Under the pieces are notes generated by a model. That model was not told where the DNA came from. It made no database searches and saw only the letters and a program-made list of their open reading frames with translations. Made by a program: the position numbers and the translations under genes. Positions 59,486 to 64,000 of a stretch of DNA of 64,000 bases are shown here, piece after piece. The stretch is from Acipenser ruthenus (lineage: Eukaryota; Chordata; Actinopteri; Acipenseriformes; Acipenseridae), in NCBI RefSeq assembly GCF_902713425.1, contig NC_081218.1, positions 3,429,120-3,493,119 on the forward strand, given 5' to 3'. The first letter of the stretch is position 1; each line of letters opens with the position of its first letter.

Positions 59486-59989
59486 TGTGTGTGTTTTGTG
59501 GCTGGCAGCCCATCATGGCTCAGGAATAGAGGAGCAGCCTGGGGCCAAGATGGACACCTTTGCACAGCCACTCACTGTAAATTGGTTTGGGGGAAGTGTG
59601 TTACCGTTTAATTGTTTAAATGTTAAATTAGGTTATTGGAAAGTGTAGAATGTGGCCAGGTGTGGATTGAATTATGGATTACCAATGAACCCCTTGCCAC
59701 ACCATATAAAAGGAAAATGAAATGTTTGTTTGTGGGCAGCACATGCAAGGAGAGGGTTCAGTGAGAGCGCGTGCCAAGCCTGAACAGAGAGTGACCAGAG
59801 AAAGAGAGTGAAGAGGGGTACCATGCACTGCGATAGCTGAAGCTTTTGATTAGTACTTTAGTTTTTAGTGTTTTGTTTAAACCTTTTATTTGATCCTGTG
59901 TTTGTTTTGCTTGTTGTAAAGAAATAAAAGTGCATTTCTGAGTCTGGGTACTAATTCAAGGGTGCAGATCAGCCTTGACCTACACCACA

Positions 59990-60420
59990 GTAATATACAT
60001 CACAAGACAATAATTCATTTAAAGAGAGTCATCATTTTAAAAATGAGGTAGAAGCAGGTTCCTGCATTGAATCTTGTGTTGTATACAGTTTTATACCATG
60101 ACTAAGAAATTAACTGAAATAACTTCCCTTGGCACTATTTAGTCATTCCTCAATATTCTTTGCACAAAACCAATAAAACAGCAAATTCAAGGCTGTGGCC
60201 TCTATCATCAGTCACTACCCCACTGGTACTTATTAGCAGCAATTATACTTAGTTCAGCAAGAGTGTAGATCTGCACTCAGAATGACAAAGCATTCTAAAT
60301 GTTTCTAAGTGTCCGGTTGCTCCCTCTAATCAAGTTCCTCTAATCATTCTCTTGCACACATTACATGCGTAACGAAGCAAAGAGTGCATGAGAAATACAC
60401 CCTCAACTTGATTAGAGGCA
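59990..60420. other. Spacer containing copy 1 of a 170-bp duplication
   Basis: 60047-60215 (GAGGTAGAAGCAGGTTCCTG to ATCAGTCAC) is repeated at 61608-61775 with moderate divergence. A 14-bp inverted repeat (CCTCTAATCAAGTT at 60333 and AACTTGATTAGAGG at 60405) encloses about 60 bp. Confidence 0.7.
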
Positions 60421-60422
60421 GC

Positions 60423-60491
60423 CACCAAACATATATGAATCACCATCCATTTGGAAGCCTCACATTTTGTTACACTATCCTTCTTTCTCAG
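60423..60491 (+). repeat. Local direct duplication, copy 2
   Basis: Partner of 59418-59485. Confidence 0.85.
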
Positions 60492-61332
60492 TCTTGCATT
60501 TCTAACAGTCACTTGAAGAATGCAGATACAATGAAAACACGTAAGGCATTGGAAAAACACAACTGATTACTGGGAAGGACTGCCAAAGAGAAGCGGGCTT
60601 ATGGGGGTTGGGGTCCTTTGGGTGTCCACCTCAGTAACCAACAGCTGCTTTCCTTAATGTTTTCAATGGGTCTGAATCCCTCCATTTGGATCTGCAGCTG
60701 CTCAGATTAATTAAAGCCCATTGTTGTGTTTCAAAACAGAATTACAATTTAATTGTATTTGAAGAAATTACCACATTATATCCATGAATAATTTAGAACA
60801 AGGTTTGAACAAAGACCAGGACTGGAAAGCCAAACTTTGGCTACCCCTGTTGAACATGGATTGTAAATCCATGATTTTGAATGATCCACCAGCCTATTGC
60901 ACTTCCATCCATCATACAAAGAAGGCAGAAATACAGGCTTACATCCCACATGTGGTCCAGGCTGCAGGCAGGGACAGAGTAGAGAGATTGGAGGATTCTT
61001 AGCTCTGCGATTGGAGGGAGAGAGAAGCAGGTTATAGTCTCAGCTCTGTGGTTGGAGAAGCAAGTAACGATCCTAGCTCTGTGATTGGAGAAGCAGATAC
61101 ACCGTATTGCCATAGGAAAGCAGACACTATGTGATTGGCTAAGGTGTGAAGAAAACAGACTGGCAAAGCTCTGTGATAGGAGGAAAAGAGAACATATACA
61201 TATTGATAAGATAATTGGGTTATCACTGGCTGAAAAAAAACACACTCATTAAAACAAATATAACACATGTTGTTAATAGTTAAGCCTAATAAACGTCATA
61301 TTGCTTCCACAATTTCTCAGCCTGCCTGAGAA
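60492..61332. other. Spacer with short degenerate repeats
   Basis: 61000-61200 shows loosely repeated CTCTGTGATTGGAGAAGCAG phrases, about 40-60 bp apart. No gene recognised. Confidence 0.4.
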
Positions 61333-61612
61333 TGCTTTACTGCCCATTCTCCACACTGACACCTGAATGAACCTGCTGGCAGAGGGAGGGGAGGGCAGTC
61401 GCTGGAACAGCACAGTGCTTTACTGCCCATTCTCCACACCGAGACCTGAATGAACCTGCTGGCAGAGGGAGGGGAGGGCAGTCGCTGGAACAGCACAATG
61501 CTTTACTACCCATTCTCCACACTGACACCTGAATGAACCTGCTGGCAGAGGGAGGGGAGGGCAGTCGCTGGAACAGCACAGTGCTTTACTACCCATTCTC
61601 CACACTGAGGTA
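61333..61612 (+). repeat. 83-bp tandem repeat, about 3.4 copies
   Basis: The unit runs from TGCTTTACTGCCCATTCTCC through CAGAGGGAGGGGAGGGCAGT to GGAACAGCACAG. Copies start at 61333, 61416, 61499 and 61582 (partial) and are almost identical. Confidence 0.95.
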
Positions 61613-61775
61613 GAGGCAGGTTACTGCATTGAATCTTGTGTTGTATAAAGTTTTATGCCATAAAAAGAAATTCACTGAAATAACTTCTCCTGGCACTATT
61701 TGGTAAATCCTCATTGTTCGTGGCACAAAACTGGTAAAAAACAAAATTACAGACTGTAACACATTATCAGTCACG
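61608..61775 (+). repeat. Copy 2 of the 170-bp duplication
   Basis: Partner of 60047-60215. It begins exactly where the 83-bp array ends. Confidence 0.8.
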
Positions 61776-62417
61776 TGTGCTGTGAAGATGGACTTGTCTA
61801 TTTGAGCACAGAGCTGTGAAGATGGACTGTTCTGGACTGCGCTGGAGATTTCACTGGCTAATACTATGAGCCTCTAAAGATGTGGTCTGACAGCCCTCTT
61901 TTTAAAAGCCTTTAATAACACAACTCTGGCCCCCCCTAGTGGCGCACCTGGTTACAACGTCCTTTGAAAATCATCTTGAAAGCAGAATTTCTGAAGAGAG
62001 GTGTTTTGAGAATTGACCCCTTGGGGTGTGCAACGGTATTTCCTGGCCTGCAACTGTGCGTTAGCAAATGGCAAAATCTTTGGTTTCAGAGGGAAAATAA
62101 GTTACAGCTTTACATCCCAAGTGGTTATTGTCCAGACCACTTCACTTCAAGAATTGAGCTCTAGGTGTCTCTTAGGAGAAGGACATTTAAAAAGGAAGAC
62201 ATTCTGAACACGTTCATTATACAAAGAAGCATCTTTTTAAAATTGATAGTAATATGTTTTTACCTGCTGTAAAAACAAAACCTTCACGACTGTCCATGAA
62301 TACTTGGAAAACTGTAATGAGTTTCATTTTTTTTCAATCAATCAGATGTTCCCGTAAAATATTTAGTTAATACATAAATGTAGGAGTAGCAGATTAATGA
62401 TCAAGTCATTTATGAAC
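61776..62417. other. Spacer
   Basis: Nothing recognised. Confidence 0.3.
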
Positions 62418-62525
62418 GAGGTAGCTGGTTGAGATCAAAACCTTGTCAAGTCAGATCTTAAAGGAGCCCAGTGATTGAAGCAAGGTAACCCATTCCATAC
62501 CTTCATAGATCCCTCAATGTTGCAT
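62418..62525 (-). mobile_element. CR1-like LINE 3' fragment
   Basis: Minus strand: GTATGGAATGGGTTACCTTG, then AAGATCTGACTTGACAAGG, the family's tail. A family A SINE follows it immediately. Confidence 0.65.
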
Positions 62526-62529
62526 CTCC

Positions 62530-62781
62530 ACAGCAGTGTGGAGTAGTGGTTAGGGCTCTGGACTCTTGACCGTAGGGTCGTGGGTTCAATCCCAGATGGG
62601 GGACGCTGCTGCTGTACCCTTGAGCAAGGTACTTTACCTAGATTGCTCCAGTAAAAACCCAACTGTATAAATGGGTAAATTGTATGTAAAAAATAATGTG
62701 ATATCTTGTAACAATTGTAAGTAGCTCTGGATAAGGGCGTCTGCTAAGAAATAAATAATAATAATAATAATAATAATAATC
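62530..62781 (+). mobile_element. V-SINE-type SINE, family A
   Basis: Full-length copy ending in (AAT)n. Confidence 0.9.
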
Positions 62782-62829
62782 TCTAGTTGATATGTTGATT
62801 AACGGGTTTAGAAAAAAACAAGCTCTGTT

Positions 62830-62963
62830 TTTCTAGGGAGTAAGTACTAGAGCAGAGCTGCTTGCCTTTCTCTTGTGCAGATTTCAGGGTCTTGATCTCC
62901 AGGTTTAACCTCTCAATCTCCTCTTCTAGCCCCCAGTTCCGTCTCTCTGCATCTCGCAACCGA
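62830..62963 (-). CDS. dmpk: Coiled-coil exon, probably of DMPK (fragment)
   Basis: After an acceptor (CCTCAG, 62964-62969) the minus strand reads RLRDAERRNWGLEEEIERL and LEIKTLKSAQEKGKQL. This resembles the C-terminal coiled-coil of DMPK (QLREAEARNRDLEAHVRQL in human). DMPK is a Ser/Thr kinase related to MRCK and ROCK. No GT donor lies at the expected end. A GC donor (AAAG|GCAAGC, about 62885) or a weak GTACTT are options, so the lower boundary is uncertain. Upstream exons would lie beyond the right edge. In human DMPK is adjacent to DMWD; here it would be more than 60 kb from it. An MRCK-family coiled coil or a pseudogene fragment are alternatives. Confidence 0.45.
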
Positions 62964-63052
62964 CTGAGGAAAAAAAAAAAAAGGCAACAATCACTTTAAC
63001 ACTCTCCTGGGACCAGTGACACAAAAGGGTTGTTCTGATTATTACTGTCATA

Positions 63053-63586
63053 ATGCATTACTATAAAATGACACTAATTGTATTTCATAAACAATGTCTG
63101 GACGTAATTCTATTAATTTATAGCTGTTTTAGATGCAGTGGTTTCAAATATTTTGTTTTTTTGAGTGCTACATTTGAGAAATGCTTCTCTCTTGTGTATA
63201 CTATTAGTCAAGATCTTCAAGTGAACTACAATGCCACATTAGTCTGGATATTTGAACCTGGCCTGAAGTTTTGTGGCGCATCTCATAGCTTTGAGAAGAT
63301 ATTTTTCTTTTGTAACTGTGACGCTGTCTTGAGCAGTGGCGATTATAAAATGAATAATGCATTTCAGCGAATATTAGGACAGCATATGAATGAAGGTGAT
63401 CGTCTCAAATTCCCCATGAACAAGAGACAGCTCACTGCATTTGTGTTGCAGACACAAAGAGCACGCGTCATTCCTTTTGTAACCCAGTTCTACGCAAACA
63501 AATCTATTAGTAAGTCTACTCGAATGTCTCTGAAGCAAAAGAAAAGGGCAGATATTACCCCTGAACAATCCAGCAAAGGTGAATAA
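63053..63586 (+). other. Open frame of 177 codons, unidentified
   Basis: The C-terminal half reads like protein (NNAFQRILGQHMNEGDRLKF, RARVIPFVTQFYANKSISKS) with mixed charged and hydrophobic residues. The N-terminal third is AT-rich noise. IPFVTQF-like words occur in some retroelement polyproteins, but that is too little for a call. No splice or promoter context was recognised. Confidence 0.2.
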
Positions 63587-64000
63587 AACTGACTCATAAC
63601 TCACAGACACACGTCTTCCCATTCCCACCCAGAGAGCGAGCTCTGTGGTCGAGGGGTAAGTGCTTGTCTTACACAGATGTCAGTATTATTAACACCCGCC
63701 ACTGGGAGGAGATCTAATACAGCTGAAACCACACGTTTGCCATTCATGATCCCTTCTTCCAAGTGCAGTGTGAAAAGGGTATTAGTTACCATGAGTATTA
63801 CAATAATACAGTAACTAAAAATGTAAGTGTGACACACAAACAGACAGACAGGCGTCTCTATAATATCCCCGTCATGGATATGCACCCCCTTCTGGGTATA
63901 TGGAAGGAGAGAGTCATGTCTTTCACTGACGGCTGTAACACTATTAAAAGGCAACTGCTTTGTATTTACAAGGCTAGAGCTCAGCTCTCAGCTAAGATTC
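63587..64000. other. Right edge
   Basis: Presumed intron or spacer. CTCTGTGGTCGAGGGGTAAG at about 63640 resembles a tRNA A-box region, but no B box follows in the right place. Confidence 0.3.

Larger units (their letters stand above)
56303..59989 (+). mobile_element. Non-autonomous LTR retrotransposon fossil
   Basis: Two long terminal repeats of about 500 bp (56303-56810 and 59488-59989) run in the same direction. Each begins TGTGTGTTTTGTGG, has a TATAAAAGG promoter box and an AATAAAAGTGCATT-type or related polyadenylation region, and ends near CTACA/CCACA. A tRNA primer-site-like TGGTGGAAACAGTGGGATAG follows the 5' repeat at once, as in vertebrate Ty3/gypsy-like elements. The interior is short and mostly minisatellite. 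No reverse transcriptase, integrase or envelope domain is seen, so it is non-autonomous and broken. By eye the two repeats differ at roughly 17 of about 490 positions plus small indels, so the insertion is young compared with the LINEs here but not fresh. No clear target-site duplication was found. Confidence 0.85.

Noticed and set aside
63636-63710. Possible tRNA gene or SINE head
   Set aside because: Only the A-box-like part is present. No B box at the proper spacing and no cloverleaf could be drawn.

Overview
The window is nuclear DNA of a vertebrate, most likely a ray-finned fish. Coding exons are small and bounded by GT-AG introns. The spaces between them are filled with tRNA-derived V-SINE-type SINEs, L2-like and CR1-like LINE tails and long minisatellites. 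The recognisable genes (DMWD, a radial spoke head 4/6 gene, SYMPK, NANOS2, FBXO46 and a probable DMPK exon) are all neighbours on human chromosome 19q13.32, so this is a conserved synteny block. A relic of COQ8B (human 19q13.2) is also present. One gene copy here is badly decayed, which would suit a lineage with an extra genome duplication such as sturgeons or paddlefish. That taxonomic guess is inference only.

Layout from left to right. Positions 1-890 hold the first coding exon of dmwd (minus strand, remainder off the left edge). Positions 1366-2346 hold a CR1-like LINE tail that has been amplified into a minisatellite of about 57-66 bp units. A complete six-exon radial spoke head gene (minus strand, coding 5545-10144) follows. 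Its 3' UTR appears to consist almost entirely of a 2.7-kb GT/GA-rich minisatellite starting next to the stop codon. Positions 12.6-21.4 kb carry a symplekin gene copy whose N- and C-terminal exons survive. About a thousand codons between them are missing, and two further lesions show that it is a pseudogene. Two COQ8B exons with stop codons lie at 22.2-22.8 kb. A promoter-like island with a strong ciliary X-box lies at 24.2-24.7 kb, and an intact single-exon nanos2 at 25.5-26.0 kb.

From 27.6 to 32.0 kb there is a large inverted duplication with arms of about 1.63 kb. The arms carry a LINE endonuclease fragment, and the spacer holds a 49-bp minisatellite. A probable noncoding first exon and promoter of fbxo46 lie at 33.1-33.5 kb. 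The intact single-exon fbxo46 coding region is at 40.36-42.46 kb on the plus strand. Positions 43.5-64.0 kb are gene-poor. They contain a 470-bp SINE, a 30-bp and a 37-bp minisatellite (the latter about 46 nearly identical copies), and a non-autonomous LTR retrotransposon (56.30-59.99 kb) with a repetitive interior. They also contain dispersed local duplications and, near the right edge, a coiled-coil exon resembling DMPK.

Functionally the host genes are unrelated housekeeping, ciliary and germline genes held together by ancestral synteny: a deubiquitinase cofactor, an axonemal radial spoke subunit, an mRNA 3'-processing scaffold, a germline RNA-binding regulator and an F-box protein. Nothing here looks like a coordinated new gene system. 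The most noteworthy items are the collapsed symplekin copy, the large palindrome, the minisatellite used as a 3' UTR, a conserved-frame GC-AG intron, and a promoter-like X-box island with no visible gene.
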